From: SHZL01 sp963784425
Lineage (GTDB): Bacteria; Pseudomonadota; Gammaproteobacteria; Xanthomonadales; SZUA-36
Assembly: GCA_963784425.1 (NCBI GenBank)
Contig: CAWARM010000008.1
Span: 124,001-188,000, forward strand
Direction: 5' to 3'
DNA length: 64,000 nucleotides
The position numbers and the translations under genes were made by a program. Shown here piece by piece: positions 17,876 to 26,933 of this stretch; position 1 is the stretch's first letter; every line of letters begins with the position of its first letter. The notes under the pieces are model-generated. The model was not told where the DNA came from, searched no databases, and was given only the letters and a program-made list of their open reading frames with translations.

Positions 17876-19228
17876 ATGAAGCGATTTCAGGTTCTGCTAC
17901 CCTGGGTTGCTGCGTTCCTCGGCATCGCGTTCAGTGCTTATGTTTTTTACCCTGGTTATTTGACCTGGGATTCGGCCTATCAGTGGTGGCAAGTGCGGCA
18001 CCATGTGGTCGATACCGCACATCCGCCCATCATGGTGTGGGTCTGGGGCCTGACCAATCACTTGCTCGCCGGTCCCGGGGGTTACTTCCTGTTTCAGACT
18101 TGCCTGTACTGGTTGTCCCTGGCTTTGTTCATCTCATCCCTGCGGCTCAGCGGTTTCTGGCAGGCCTTGCTGGTGCTGGTCCTTGGCTTCTGGCCGCCGC
18201 TGTGGGGTCTGAGCGTGCATCTGTGGAAGGATGTGGGCACCCTGTCGTTCTTTTGCCTGGCAGCGGCGTGCCTGGCCAGGGATTTGGTGCGGCCCCATAC
18301 CGCCTGGCTGGCCGGCGCCTTTGGCGCGATCGTGCTGGCCAGCATGTACCGCCACAATGCCATTGCCGCAGCATTGCCATTAATGATTTATGGCTTTGCC
18401 TGCCACTACAAGCCAAATCCGCCCGGCGCTTCACCGGGCAAATTCAGAACCCTGCTCTATGGCGTTCTGACCTTTGGTTTGGTTCAGTTAGTGGTTTTGC
18501 TGCCAAATTACGTACTGAAGCTTCACTCCGAACCGTTGTGGCCACAGCAAGCGCTGTGGGACCTCGCCGCCGTGTCGGTTGTGGAAGATCGCATTTTGAT
18601 TCCGCCTGAGTGGACCGACCCGAGTCTCACGATGGATGTGGTGCGACGTGATTTCAACCCGGTCTTCAGCGCGCTGCTTTTCACCGGTCACCTGATCAAA
18701 CTGAATCCCTACCAAAGCATGAGCGAGCAGGACTTCAAAATTCTGCGCAAAGCCTGGCTGCTGCTCCCCTTCGAGTACCCGCAGGCCTATTGGCAGCATC
18801 GCTTTAGGGTAATGGAGACTTTACTGGGTTGGCGGCATGACCCAGCCAACGCAAGCCTGGTATTTGATACGAGGATTACCGAATTCAAGGATAACCCAAA
18901 GGTTGTGCCCAGGGTCCTTAATGCCCGGGTGCAGCTGGAGCTTGCGGCCAACACATTCAGCCGTGGTACCTTGTTTCAGGGTGGGTGGTATTTGCTGCTC
19001 TCGGTATTGATCCTGGGGGTAGCCATCTGGCGTCGCCAAAAACTGATGGGCGCCCTGGCCTGCTCCGGCCTGTTCTATGTCTTGCCCTTGCTGGTGCTGG
19101 CGCCGAGCAGTGATTTCCGCTACCTGGGCTGGATGTTGCAGGCCAGCCTGCTGGCGGTGCTCGCGCTGTTCATTAGGTCTGGCATCACGCCTGGCATTAC
19201 GCCTGTGACATCCAGGCGCCGGCACTAA
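17876..19228 (+). CDS. Polytopic membrane protein, possibly DUF6020/glycosyltransferase-39-like
   Basis: 450 residues from the ATG at 17876; the frame is open back to 17762, but that segment touches the tRNA end and looks non-coding. About 10 hydrophobic helices are seen. The first periplasmic loop has YPGYLTWDSAYQWWQ and then HPPIMVWVWG, a layout shared with DUF6020 and other GT-C-like membrane proteins that put acidic residues in the first loop. A lipid-linked sugar transferase role is possible but unproven. No functional partner is adjacent. Confidence 0.6.
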   Translation: MKRFQVLLPWVAAFLGIAFSAYVFYPGYLTWDSAYQWWQVRHHVVDTAHPPIMVWVWGLTNHLLAGPGGYFLFQTCLYWLSLALFISSLRLSGFWQALLVLVLGFWPPLWGLSVHLWKDVGTLSFFCLAAACLARDLVRPHTAWLAGAFGAIVLASMYRHNAIAAALPLMIYGFACHYKPNPPGASPGKFRTLLYGVLTFGLVQLVVLLPNYVLKLHSEPLWPQQALWDLAAVSVVEDRILIPPEWTDPSLTMDVVRRDFNPVFSALLFTGHLIKLNPYQSMSEQDFKILRKAWLLLPFEYPQAYWQHRFRVMETLLGWRHDPANASLVFDTRITEFKDNPKVVPRVLNARVQLELAANTFSRGTLFQGGWYLLLSVLILGVAIWRRQKLMGALACSGLFYVLPLLVLAPSSDFRYLGWMLQASLLAVLALFIRSGITPGITPVTSRRRH

Positions 19229-19254
19229 AAAGTAAGCTCCATCCCTGTCATACT

Positions 19255-19575
19255 TAAGGAGCCTCTGATCAATTATGCACGGGCGCGACGAATCTTTGCG
19301 GGAGGAGGTGAGACCGGGAACCGGTCGAGAGGCTGGCCTGGGCCATGCTCCGGTCTGGCTCTGGCGAGTGCGGTTTGGTTATTCCAAATAAACGAGCCGG
19401 AACGGGGCGGAGCGCCCGCAAAGGCCCGTCCCGTCAGGGTTTCGCCGCAAAAGCCGCATCTCGCACGTGGCGCGCCTCGGCCGTAGCGGTGCTACTGTCA
19501 CTCGACTCGCTCCGCACGATCTGCGGCTTTTGCGGCAGAAACGCGCTCCGCGCATAATTGATCAGAGGCTCCTTA
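19255..19575. repeat. 321-bp element with 24-bp perfect terminal inverted repeats (MITE-like)
   Basis: The left end at 19255-19278 (starting TAAGGAGCCTCTGATCAA) is the exact reverse complement of 19552-19575. Inside is a second perfect 15-bp inverted repeat, GCCGCAAAAGCCGCA at 19444-19458 against 19522-19536. No credible protein is encoded between. The structure fits a small non-autonomous mobile element or a large folded intergenic repeat. It fills the 388-bp gap between the membrane-protein gene and the MBL gene. Confidence 0.7.
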
Positions 19576-19616
19576 GCTTGCAAATTCGCTTCCCTGTTTG
19601 AGCCCGCAGCCAACTG

Positions 19617-20684
19617 GTGGAAATTGTGCCTGATACCAACCCCGCAACAACTTCCGCGCCCGGAATCCGTTATGCGTTCAGGCAGGAGCCCGATATCGGG
19701 CAGTCGATGCCGATTTTTCCGGGCATGCGCTGGTTACGCATGCCGCTGCCCTTCATGCTGGGCCACATTAACCTGTGGCTGCTGGAAGATGGCGCGAACT
19801 GGGCCATTGTAGATACCGGCCTGAACACTAAAACTACGCGTGAGCACTGGCAGGTGGTCCTGACGGCCCAACTTCAATCGCAACCGGTCAGCCGCATACT
19901 GGTTACACACCTGCATCCCGATCACTCGGGGTGTGCAGGTTGGCTGGCAGAACTGTGCCAGGCGCCTTTGTGGATGACCCGGGAGGAATACCTGTTGTGC
20001 CGCATACTGGTGGCTGACACCGGCAAACCCGTGCCTGTAGAAGCCATTCGATTTTACTCCGCAGCCGGGTTTCCCCATGACGCCATCGAACGGTATGAAA
20101 AAGCGTTTGGCCAGTTCGGCAGGATGGTGGTGGACCTGCCTCCAACTTATGAGCGGCTGACTGATGGCATGGACCTGCGCATAGGCGCATATACCTGGCA
20201 GGTATTGGTTGGACGGGGACATTCAGTGGAGCATGCCTGCCTGTACTGTGCCGAGATAAATACTTTGATCTCAGGCGACCAGTTACTTCCCACCATCTCG
20301 TCCAATGTCAGTGTCTATCCGACCGAACCGGGCGCCAATCCACTGGCCGACTGGTTTGCGTCGCTGAACATGCTGAAGCGGGCATTACCCGACGACGTCC
20401 TGGTATTGCCGGCGCACGGTAAGCCATTTCGCGGCGCGCATATCCGCGCGGATGAACTTATCAATGAGCACCTGGAAGGTCTTGATCGTTTGCGCCTGCT
20501 CTGCCGCCACCCGGTTCGCGCAATCGATGCATTTACCACCCTGTTTAAAAGCAGCATCAACGAAAACAACCTGATCATGGCGACCGGTGAAGCCATTGCC
20601 CATTTGCACTATCTGGAGATTGGGGGCGAGGTGCGCAGCTGGCTTGATGACGACAATATCCGCTGGTACCAGGCGGTTAGCTAA
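19617..20684 (+). CDS. MBL-fold metallo-hydrolase
   Basis: 355 residues, GTG start. The zinc-binding motif is THLHPDHSGCAGWL, with further ligands in GRGHSVEHACLYC, ISGDQLLP and PAHGKPF, the full metallo-beta-lactamase-fold set. A C-terminal helical (winged-helix-like) domain of about 90 residues is present, as in hydrolases of the glyoxalase II/thioesterase-like branch. The substrate is unknown. The gene is enclosed by copies of one inverted repeat (19258-19288 and 20692-20722), the right copy starting 8 bp after the stop. Confidence 0.88.
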   Translation: MEIVPDTNPATTSAPGIRYAFRQEPDIGQSMPIFPGMRWLRMPLPFMLGHINLWLLEDGANWAIVDTGLNTKTTREHWQVVLTAQLQSQPVSRILVTHLHPDHSGCAGWLAELCQAPLWMTREEYLLCRILVADTGKPVPVEAIRFYSAAGFPHDAIERYEKAFGQFGRMVVDLPPTYERLTDGMDLRIGAYTWQVLVGRGHSVEHACLYCAEINTLISGDQLLPTISSNVSVYPTEPGANPLADWFASLNMLKRALPDDVLVLPAHGKPFRGAHIRADELINEHLEGLDRLRLLCRHPVRAIDAFTTLFKSSINENNLIMATGEAIAHLHYLEIGGEVRSWLDDDNIRWYQAVS

Positions 20685-20691
20685 CTCCCTT

Positions 20692-20722
20692 TCGCGCCCG
20701 TGCATAATTGATCAGAGGCTCC
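20692..20722. repeat. Third copy of the 31-bp repeat, inverted relative to 19258-19288
   Basis: TCGCGCCCG followed by TGCATAATTGATCAGAGGCTCC (20692-20722) is the exact reverse complement of 19258-19288 over all 31 bp. Together the two copies enclose about 1.46 kb with the MBL gene. The copy at 19552-19572 shares only the 21-bp core in direct orientation. The region 20723-20880 to the next gene shows nothing else recognisable. Confidence 0.85.
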
Positions 20723-20880
20723 TGAAGAATTCATGACCACGCTGGTCAACTGATGGTCCGGTCATGACAAGTGAGCCAGCACTGCAGCCACTAAAGTATG
20801 CACATGCATACGGACCCCTCTCCTGGCCTCGTGTGCATATCGGGGAGGCGGCTCGCTGCCTCCCCACCCTTTTGCAACGC

Positions 20881-21501
20881 TCAGAAGTGGCTGCGCCCTG
20901 ATCCATGGTGGGCGTGAACATGCCCCCGGTGAACCAGCGTATGAATGATTGTCCCGCTGATCACTGCTTTCAGGATCGAGATGGCCGAGTCACCCGCCAG
21001 GGGAAGCAACCCGGCTGAATACCTGAAACCAAGAATCGTGGCTACCGCCATGACTATCAGCATCAACCACGCCGTGCGGCTGCCAAACACCGGCTGCATG
21101 ATCAGCCAAATCATCAAGCCCTCACCGAAACGATGCAATACGATGGCTGCGGCAAGGCCAAAACTGGCCTGCAGTTCACTTCCGGCAAGACCGGCCCCAT
21201 CGAGCAAAGCGTGCAACATCAGCCCCACTACGGCCAGGAACAGGCTGGCGAGGTGCAATGTCTCGGCGGCGCGGCGTACCGCCAGTTCCAGCAAACCGGG
21301 CAAGAGATAACCCGCAGCAACCAGCACCAGGCCGGGCAAGCCCAGCGCCTCGAAAATCTCGGGTGCGAGCAGCAAGACTACGAGCAGAATCAGTGCAACG
21401 ACGATAATGCGGTCGATGGTTTGCGCAAACCGTCCGCCTTTCGCCATCCAGATGTAAATGAGCGGCCCGGCGAACAAGGTGATCAGGGAAATAAGCAGCA
21501 A
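20881..21501 (-). CDS. ZIP-like metal permease
   Basis: 206 residues, about seven or eight hydrophobic helices. The paired membrane motifs LHALLDGAGL and VLHRFGEGLMIW resemble the HN/HxxE metal-binding helices IV and V of ZIP transporters. The C-terminal tail HRGHVHAHHGSGRSHF is histidine-rich, consistent with metal binding. ZIP proteins import divalent cations such as zinc or iron. It is shorter than typical ZIPs (about 250 or more), so the assignment is to a ZIP-like family, not a named transporter. Confidence 0.7.
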   Translation of the reverse strand: MLLISLITLFAGPLIYIWMAKGGRFAQTIDRIIVVALILLVVLLLAPEIFEALGLPGLVLVAAGYLLPGLLELAVRRAAETLHLASLFLAVVGLMLHALLDGAGLAGSELQASFGLAAAIVLHRFGEGLMIWLIMQPVFGSRTAWLMLIVMAVATILGFRYSAGLLPLAGDSAISILKAVISGTIIHTLVHRGHVHAHHGSGRSHF

Positions 21502-21665
21502 GGAGGCAGCCAGGAAATTTACCGTTGTGAGTTGGGAATACTATCACAGCCCAAGCTGGCAATAATGGCTCAGGGAACAGCGGATTGCGTGAACCTGCAC
21601 GAAGGTTTTTGCGCTTCTGTTGGCAGTTGTTAGAATAGCGCCCTGATGCCCGGACCTGACACGCA

Positions 21666-22298
21666 GTGAAAACCTCCGCCGTAGAAGCGATTATCGCTGC
21701 TCAGAAGTTTGATTCGCACGCCGCATCCGAGTTGTCCGATCTGCTCGCGGTGGTGGCTGAACGCAGCGGCAGGAATGCCGGGGCCGAAGACCTGGAACGT
21801 GGCGCACGATTTGTCTGCAATTATATCGAGCAGGTGCCCTACATGATGAAGGTGGCATGGACCGCAGCGGTCACTGTCGGGCTGGAAGTGGAAATGGAAC
21901 GGATCCTGGCGATGGCAACGTCCTACTGGGAACAGGGTGATGACATCATTCCAGATTATCTCGGCATTATTGGTTTGATGGATGACGCCTACTGTTCCCT
22001 GAGTTCGCTGCAGGCCGTATCAGATCATTTCCAGTTGCAAACCGGCAAGTACCTCTTTCCCGACGACCTCAGCGCCGCCAATCGGGCGATGCGCAAAATC
22101 ATCGGCGAGCCCTATGCAAGCGAACTGGACCGGCTGGTGATCAGCACCATGAAGCAGTCCGAGCTGATTGAGTCCGTGAAAAAACTCTCCAGCCAGGAGA
22201 AACAGCTGGATTTTGCCAGGCAAAGCACGATCTGGAACCATGGCCCGGTGGGCCGTATGGACATGCAGGACATCGCCGGCCTGGGACTGGCTGACTAA
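21666..22298 (+). CDS. DUF1232 (YkvA)-like protein
   Basis: 210 residues, GTG start. The central stretch DDIIPDYLGIIGLMDDAYC matches the pattern of DUF1232/YkvA proteins (an amphipathic IPDxxPxxGxxDD segment). The N-terminal half is a helical region with no recognised motif, and the C-terminal end is charged. Function unknown. It precedes the convergent pepQ gene by 22 bp. Confidence 0.55.
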   Translation: MKTSAVEAIIAAQKFDSHAASELSDLLAVVAERSGRNAGAEDLERGARFVCNYIEQVPYMMKVAWTAAVTVGLEVEMERILAMATSYWEQGDDIIPDYLGIIGLMDDAYCSLSSLQAVSDHFQLQTGKYLFPDDLSAANRAMRKIIGEPYASELDRLVISTMKQSELIESVKKLSSQEKQLDFARQSTIWNHGPVGRMDMQDIAGLGLAD

Positions 22299-22320
22299 CT
22301 ATGCCGGCAGTCCGGGAGCC

Positions 22321-23634
22321 TCACAGGCGCGCAAATGCGGTCCTGGTAAGGTTATCGTTCCCCTGCTCAGTAATAAGCACGTTATCCTCAATGCGAATTC
22401 CGCCATAGGGCGCAAGCCGTTCCACCGAATCCCAGTTAATTGCCCGCGGATTTCCTGTGGCTTTCCATTGCTGCAGCAAGGGATTAATAAAGTACAGGCC
22501 AGGTTCGATGGTTACCGCGTTGCCCACTTCGAGCACGCGCGTCAGGCGCAAGTAGGGATGGCCTTCTGGTCGCGCAATCGCATGGCCCTGGTCGTCAATC
22601 AGCCCCGCGACATCATGGGTCTGCAAACCAATGAAGTGCCCCAATCCATGCGGATAAAATACCGCGCTCAGTCCCGTGGCCACCGCATCTTCGGGTGAAA
22701 TCGTAATAATGCCGGCTGCAGCCAGGATGCGCGCAATACGCAGATGGGTTGCCAGATGCAGCGCTTTGAAATCCTGGCCTGCAGCTATGCTGCTTGCCAG
22801 GTCCTGTTGCATGTGATCCATGGCCGCTACCAGGTCCGCGAACTCACCCTGCCGCCGGGCATACGTGCGCGTAACATCGGCGGCATACGCGGCACAGGTT
22901 GCGCCAGCGTCTATCAGGAAGGAACGGCTTTCGGCCGGTGCGGCACGCTCGCGCCGCTGGTAATGCAGGACTGCACCGTGATGATTCAGTGCAACTATGC
23001 TGCCGTAGGGAAGCTCCACATCATTCTGGCGGCAGCTATCCAGGTAAACCAGGTGTATATCAAACTCACTTTTGCCTTCACGAAATGCCTGCTCCGCCGC
23101 CACGTGCGCCCGCGCCGCCGAATGGTTGGCCTGCTGCATGCTGGCGTGCTCATACGGGGTTTTGCGCGTGCGGTCCAGATGCAGCCGGGTCAGGAGGCTG
23201 TCCGGATTGATCTGCTCCGGCCTGAACATGGCCGCCAGTGAGGGTGAATCACCCAGGACAGCGGCACTCTTTCGTGATTTTGGTAATTCCGAGCGCCACG
23301 CGTCCGCGTCGGACACTACCCTCACTTCAATGTGATCTGCCCACCAGTGTTCCGGATCGGCTGGTGGCAAATGCCAGAAATCCTCCGGTTGGTAGAACCA
23401 CAACAGTGGTTGCTCACCCGGCCGGATCAGCAACACGCTTTCGGGGTGGTGGGTCAAAGGCACCCAGGCAAGGAAATGCGGATTGGAGCGAAAAGGATAG
23501 ACATAGTCATCAAGGAAACTGATCAGCGGAGTGCCAGCATGAACCAGGATGGCGGAATAGTCCTCTGCCAGCATCGCGGATTCCCAACGGCGCTGCATCT
23601 CCAGTACATGGGCGCCATAAAGTTCGCGCGTCAT
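22321..23634 (-). CDS. pepQ: Xaa-Pro dipeptidase
   Basis: 437 residues, close to E. coli PepQ. The pita-bread metallopeptidase fold shows the five metal ligands: two Asp in DAGATCAAYAADVTRTYA, His in GLGHFIGLQTHDVAG, Glu in TIEPGLYFI and Glu in IRIEDNV. It cleaves dipeptides with C-terminal proline in the cytoplasm. It stands alone and is divergent from cysS. Confidence 0.93.
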   Translation of the reverse strand: MTRELYGAHVLEMQRRWESAMLAEDYSAILVHAGTPLISFLDDYVYPFRSNPHFLAWVPLTHHPESVLLIRPGEQPLLWFYQPEDFWHLPPADPEHWWADHIEVRVVSDADAWRSELPKSRKSAAVLGDSPSLAAMFRPEQINPDSLLTRLHLDRTRKTPYEHASMQQANHSAARAHVAAEQAFREGKSEFDIHLVYLDSCRQNDVELPYGSIVALNHHGAVLHYQRRERAAPAESRSFLIDAGATCAAYAADVTRTYARRQGEFADLVAAMDHMQQDLASSIAAGQDFKALHLATHLRIARILAAAGIITISPEDAVATGLSAVFYPHGLGHFIGLQTHDVAGLIDDQGHAIARPEGHPYLRLTRVLEVGNAVTIEPGLYFINPLLQQWKATGNPRAINWDSVERLAPYGGIRIEDNVLITEQGNDNLTRTAFARL

Positions 23635-23743
23635 TTCAATCTATCCTCCCGTGCCGGTTTCGTCCCGGTTCAGTTCTAGTGGCCGGTAACAGGTGCATGA
23701 ATCTTGGTAGAATAACCGGCTTTCGTGTATGGGGTAAGTTGCA

Positions 23744-25129
23744 TTGAGCATCCAGCTTTACAACACGCTAAATCGCGCCAAGGAGGTTTTTGAACCGCAG
23801 GATCCGGCGCGCGTCACGCTCTACGTCTGCGGGCCAACGGTGTATAACTATGCCCATATCGGCAACGCCCGACCGGCAGTTATTTTCGATCTACTGCGGC
23901 GGCTGCTGTGCCTGTATTACCCACAGGTTGTCTATGCGCGCAATATCACCGATGTGGACGACAAGATCAATGCTGCCGCAGCGGAACGCGGCGTTCCCAT
24001 CGAAGAGATATCCTCCCACTATACCCGGGTCTACCTGGAGGATATGGCTGCCCTGGGCGTTCACCCTCCTACCCTGGCGCCACGGGCAACGGAACACATA
24101 GGGCCGATGCAGGCAATGATTCAGCGGCTGATTGATTCAGGCCATGCCTATGTCGCTGAGGGGCACGTGTTGTTCAATATTGAGTCGTTCCAGGATTATG
24201 GCGCACTATCGCGTCGTGACATGCGCGAGATGGTTGCGGGCGCACGGGTTGAAGTCGCTCCATACAAGAAGCACCCGGGCGATTTCGTTCTGTGGAAACC
24301 CTCACTTGATCCACAACCCGGCTGGGACAGCCCGTGGGGCTGGGGTCGGCCGGGCTGGCACCTGGAATGCTCCGCCATGGCGGAGAGTCACCTTGGCGAA
24401 TGCATTGACATCCATGGTGGCGGTCAAGACCTGATCTTTCCCCATCATGAAAATGAACTTGCCCAAAGTGTATGTTCACACGGTGGCAAGCCCCTGGCCC
24501 GCTTTTGGCTGCACAACGGCTTTGTCACCATGGACCAGCGCAAGATGTCCAAGTCCGAGGGTAATACCTTCCTGGTGCACGACCTGTTGGGCAGCTACCC
24601 GGGGGAAGTATTACGCTACCTCTTGCTCAGTGCGCATTATCGTCAGCCCCTGGACTGGTCCAATCTCGAGCTCGAACGTGCCCGGCGCACGCTGGACCGT
24701 CTTTACGGTGTGCTGCGCATAGCGGCAGAATCCTTTGGTCCGTTCAGCGCGGCCGCCCGCCCCGGTGAAGCGTTCCTGGCTACCCTGCGTGACGATCTCA
24801 ACACACCGCTTGCCCTGGCTGAATTCAACCGCCTGGCGAAGGATCTGGCCAAGGCAAGTGAAGCGGGTGCTGCACAAGCACTTGCCGGCGAATTATTGGC
24901 CAATGCCGGGCTGATTGGCTTGTTGCAATCCACCCCTGAAGACTGGTTCGGCGCAGGTTCCTCGGACCAGGAGGCCGCCGCAATTGAGAGCTTGATCGAC
25001 CAACGCAATGCAGCGCGTGCTGCACGGGATTTTGCCACGGCGGATCGAATCCGTGATGAACTCACCGCCATGGACATTTTGCTCGAAGACGCAGACGGCA
25101 CCACTCGCTGGCGGCGTATCGATTCCTGA
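23744..25129 (+). CDS. cysS: Cysteine--tRNA ligase
   Basis: 461 residues with a TTG start at 23744. Class I signatures are HIGNARP and KMSKSEGN. The zinc-binding Cys is in LYVCGPTVYNYAH and the other ligands are in LECSAMAESHLG and HHENELAQS. It charges tRNA-Cys. Length matches E. coli CysRS. It is followed after 24 bp by a sufE gene on the same strand, which links cysteine use to iron-sulfur assembly at least by position. Confidence 0.96.
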   Translation: MSIQLYNTLNRAKEVFEPQDPARVTLYVCGPTVYNYAHIGNARPAVIFDLLRRLLCLYYPQVVYARNITDVDDKINAAAAERGVPIEEISSHYTRVYLEDMAALGVHPPTLAPRATEHIGPMQAMIQRLIDSGHAYVAEGHVLFNIESFQDYGALSRRDMREMVAGARVEVAPYKKHPGDFVLWKPSLDPQPGWDSPWGWGRPGWHLECSAMAESHLGECIDIHGGGQDLIFPHHENELAQSVCSHGGKPLARFWLHNGFVTMDQRKMSKSEGNTFLVHDLLGSYPGEVLRYLLLSAHYRQPLDWSNLELERARRTLDRLYGVLRIAAESFGPFSAAARPGEAFLATLRDDLNTPLALAEFNRLAKDLAKASEAGAAQALAGELLANAGLIGLLQSTPEDWFGAGSSDQEAAAIESLIDQRNAARAARDFATADRIRDELTAMDILLEDADGTTRWRRIDS

Positions 25130-25153
25130 CGCAGGAACCAGGCGGAACAAGGC

Positions 25154-25573
25154 ATGCATGACCCCAAAGCCATCCAGGACGGAATCATTGCTTCCTTCAG
25201 CATGTTCGGGGAGTGGCTGGATCGTTACCAGTACCTCATTGACCTTGGCCGCAAACTGCCGGCGCTGTCTGAGCACGAAAAAACCGACGACAAGTTGCTG
25301 GCTGGTTGCCAATCGCGAGTCTGGTTATATCTCGAAGGAGACAAAGCGAGGGTAACTATCCGCGCCAATAGCGATGCAGCTATTGTCTCCGGCCTGATTG
25401 CGCTGCTGATACAAGTCTACTCAGGTTGCTCTGCGCGGCAAATCCTTGACACTGAGCCCTACTTTATCGACGCCATCGGGCTAAGCAACCACCTTTCCCC
25501 CACTCGCGCCAACGGTCTGCATGCCATGATTCAGGCGATCAGGCAGCATGCCCAACAACTCATCATGCAATAA
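25154..25573 (+). CDS. sufE: SufE family cysteine desulfuration protein
   Basis: 139 residues, normal for SufE. The sulfur-accepting cysteine is Cys52 in LLAGCQSRVWLYLEG. SufE takes persulfide from the desulfurase SufS and passes it to the Fe-S scaffold. No sufBCDS genes are in the window, so it could also be a CsdE-type partner of CsdA. A strong terminator follows 39 bp after the stop. Confidence 0.92.
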   Translation: MHDPKAIQDGIIASFSMFGEWLDRYQYLIDLGRKLPALSEHEKTDDKLLAGCQSRVWLYLEGDKARVTIRANSDAAIVSGLIALLIQVYSGCSARQILDTEPYFIDAIGLSNHLSPTRANGLHAMIQAIRQHAQQLIMQ

Positions 25574-25612
25574 ATTTCCACCGCGCTGACAGGCACACAA
25601 CACAAACAGGCA

Positions 25613-25644
25613 AAAAAAAGGCCCCGCACCAGGCGGGGCCTTTT
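25613..25644. terminator. Bidirectional rho-independent terminator between sufE and ompA
   Basis: AAAAGGCCCCGC, loop ACCAG, then GCGGGGCCTTTT: a GC-rich stem with A-tract and T-tract on opposite sides. It can end both the plus-strand cysS-sufE transcript and the minus-strand OmpA-family transcript that converge here. Confidence 0.92.
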
Positions 25645-25665
25645 GATCTGAGCTACTAACCGTTT

Positions 25666-26736
25666 TTAGCGGCTAAGAACGATCAGCTCAACGCGGCGGT
25701 TTTGTGCACGTCCCGCATCGGTATCATTGCTTGCTACCGGCTGGGATTCGCCATAACCACGCGCCGTCAAACGGGTAGCGGTGATGCCCTGGGAGATCAG
25801 GTAATCCTTCACCGAATTGGCGCGGCGATCGGACAGTGCCATGTTGTACTCTTCGCTGCCTACGCTGTCGGTGTGACCGGCAACTTCAACAACCACTCGC
25901 TCCTGGGTCTTCAACAGGCCAACGGCCTTGTCCAGAATCACGATGGCATCAGGACGCAGCGTTGCCTTGTCGAAATCAAAGTGCACGCCTTCCAGCGAAA
26001 TCACGGCTTCAACTTCGCAGCCATCCAGGTCAACCACTGCACCCGGGCGGGTATTGGGGCACTTGTCTTTTTCGTTCAGTACGCCATCACCATCCAAGTC
26101 CGGATTGGGCGGAGGAGCTGCTGGCGCCGGTGCTGGAGCAGGTGCTGCAGGCGCTGGAGGTGCCTCTTTGCCGCCGAAATCATAGCTCAGACCCAGCCCG
26201 TAAATCATGTCCCGGAAATGCTGACGGGGAGCCAGGCTCTGGCCGTCCTGATCCTGGCGCCACAGTACCTGTGCACTTACCGACCAATGGGTGGCCAGCT
26301 GGCCTTTCAGACCCAGTCCAACACTGATGTCAGTTGCATAATCCGTGTCCAGAACGCTGCGATGCTTGGTGCGACCAATGCCGGCGGCAATGAAAGGCCT
26401 CCAGGCCCCGGAGCCTATGTAGTAACGTCCCATCACGCCGTACGTGCTGAGTTTCCAGTGATCGTAGGTTGCGCCTGGAACCACGACATTGTAGTTGTCG
26501 TAATCCGAATTCAACGAATCGTACTCAAGATCAACGCTGAAATTGTCGCCGAGGAATGTTCCAAAACCCACTGAGCCCCAGACACTGCCATCACTTGTAT
26601 CACGGGCCGAATCAAGGTTGTAACCACCGACCTGAGCACTGAAGTGCCAAGGCTGTGCTCCATCGGCGAAAAGTGTGCTACTGCCGAGCAAAACTACTGC
26701 TGACGCCAGTGCAATTATTAATTTAGAGATTCTCAC
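25666..26736 (-). CDS. OmpA family outer membrane protein
   Basis: 356 residues from the GTG at 26736. A signal peptide (about 1-24, ending in SSTLFA) leads into an eight-stranded OmpA-like beta-barrel. A Pro/Ala linker (APAPAPAPAAPPPNPD) and one thrombospondin-3-like calcium repeat (DLDGDGVLNEKDKCPNT) follow. The last 100 residues are an OmpA peptidoglycan-binding domain (VEVAGHTDSVGSEEYNMALS, then RRANSVKDYL). It anchors the outer membrane to the wall, similar to Pseudomonas OprF. The minus-strand start is set by an AGGAGG site. Confidence 0.93.
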   Translation of the reverse strand: MRISKLIIALASAVVLLGSSTLFADGAQPWHFSAQVGGYNLDSARDTSDGSVWGSVGFGTFLGDNFSVDLEYDSLNSDYDNYNVVVPGATYDHWKLSTYGVMGRYYIGSGAWRPFIAAGIGRTKHRSVLDTDYATDISVGLGLKGQLATHWSVSAQVLWRQDQDGQSLAPRQHFRDMIYGLGLSYDFGGKEAPPAPAAPAPAPAPAAPPPNPDLDGDGVLNEKDKCPNTRPGAVVDLDGCEVEAVISLEGVHFDFDKATLRPDAIVILDKAVGLLKTQERVVVEVAGHTDSVGSEEYNMALSDRRANSVKDYLISQGITATRLTARGYGESQPVASNDTDAGRAQNRRVELIVLSR

Positions 26737-26744
26737 GTAACGTT

Positions 26745-26750
26745 CCTCCT
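26745..26750 (-). promoter_or_regulatory. Shine-Dalgarno AGGAGG for the OmpA-family gene
   Basis: On the minus strand AGGAGG precedes a GTG codon at 26736 with an 8-nt spacer. The in-frame ATG at 26766 has no such site and lies outside the signal peptide, so GTG is chosen as the start. Confidence 0.8.
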
Positions 26751-26933
26751 GACCATAATTAAGCATTGCTGCAACGAGAAAATGCCCACCAAACGGAAGG
26801 CAAAGTTCTGCTGCGCTTATTCTAACCTAATCCATTGCGTTTTGTTAACAAAACATTAATGGAACACAAACTTTCGAAGACCGGCCTAACCCCCTGACTG
26901 AACTGGCTCCCCGGCCGCCACTGCGCTCCCTGC

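Noticed and set aside
17684..19228. tRNA-Pro as an integration site of a genomic island
   Set aside because: No integrase and no repeated tRNA 3' end was found downstream; the next gene is a membrane protein.
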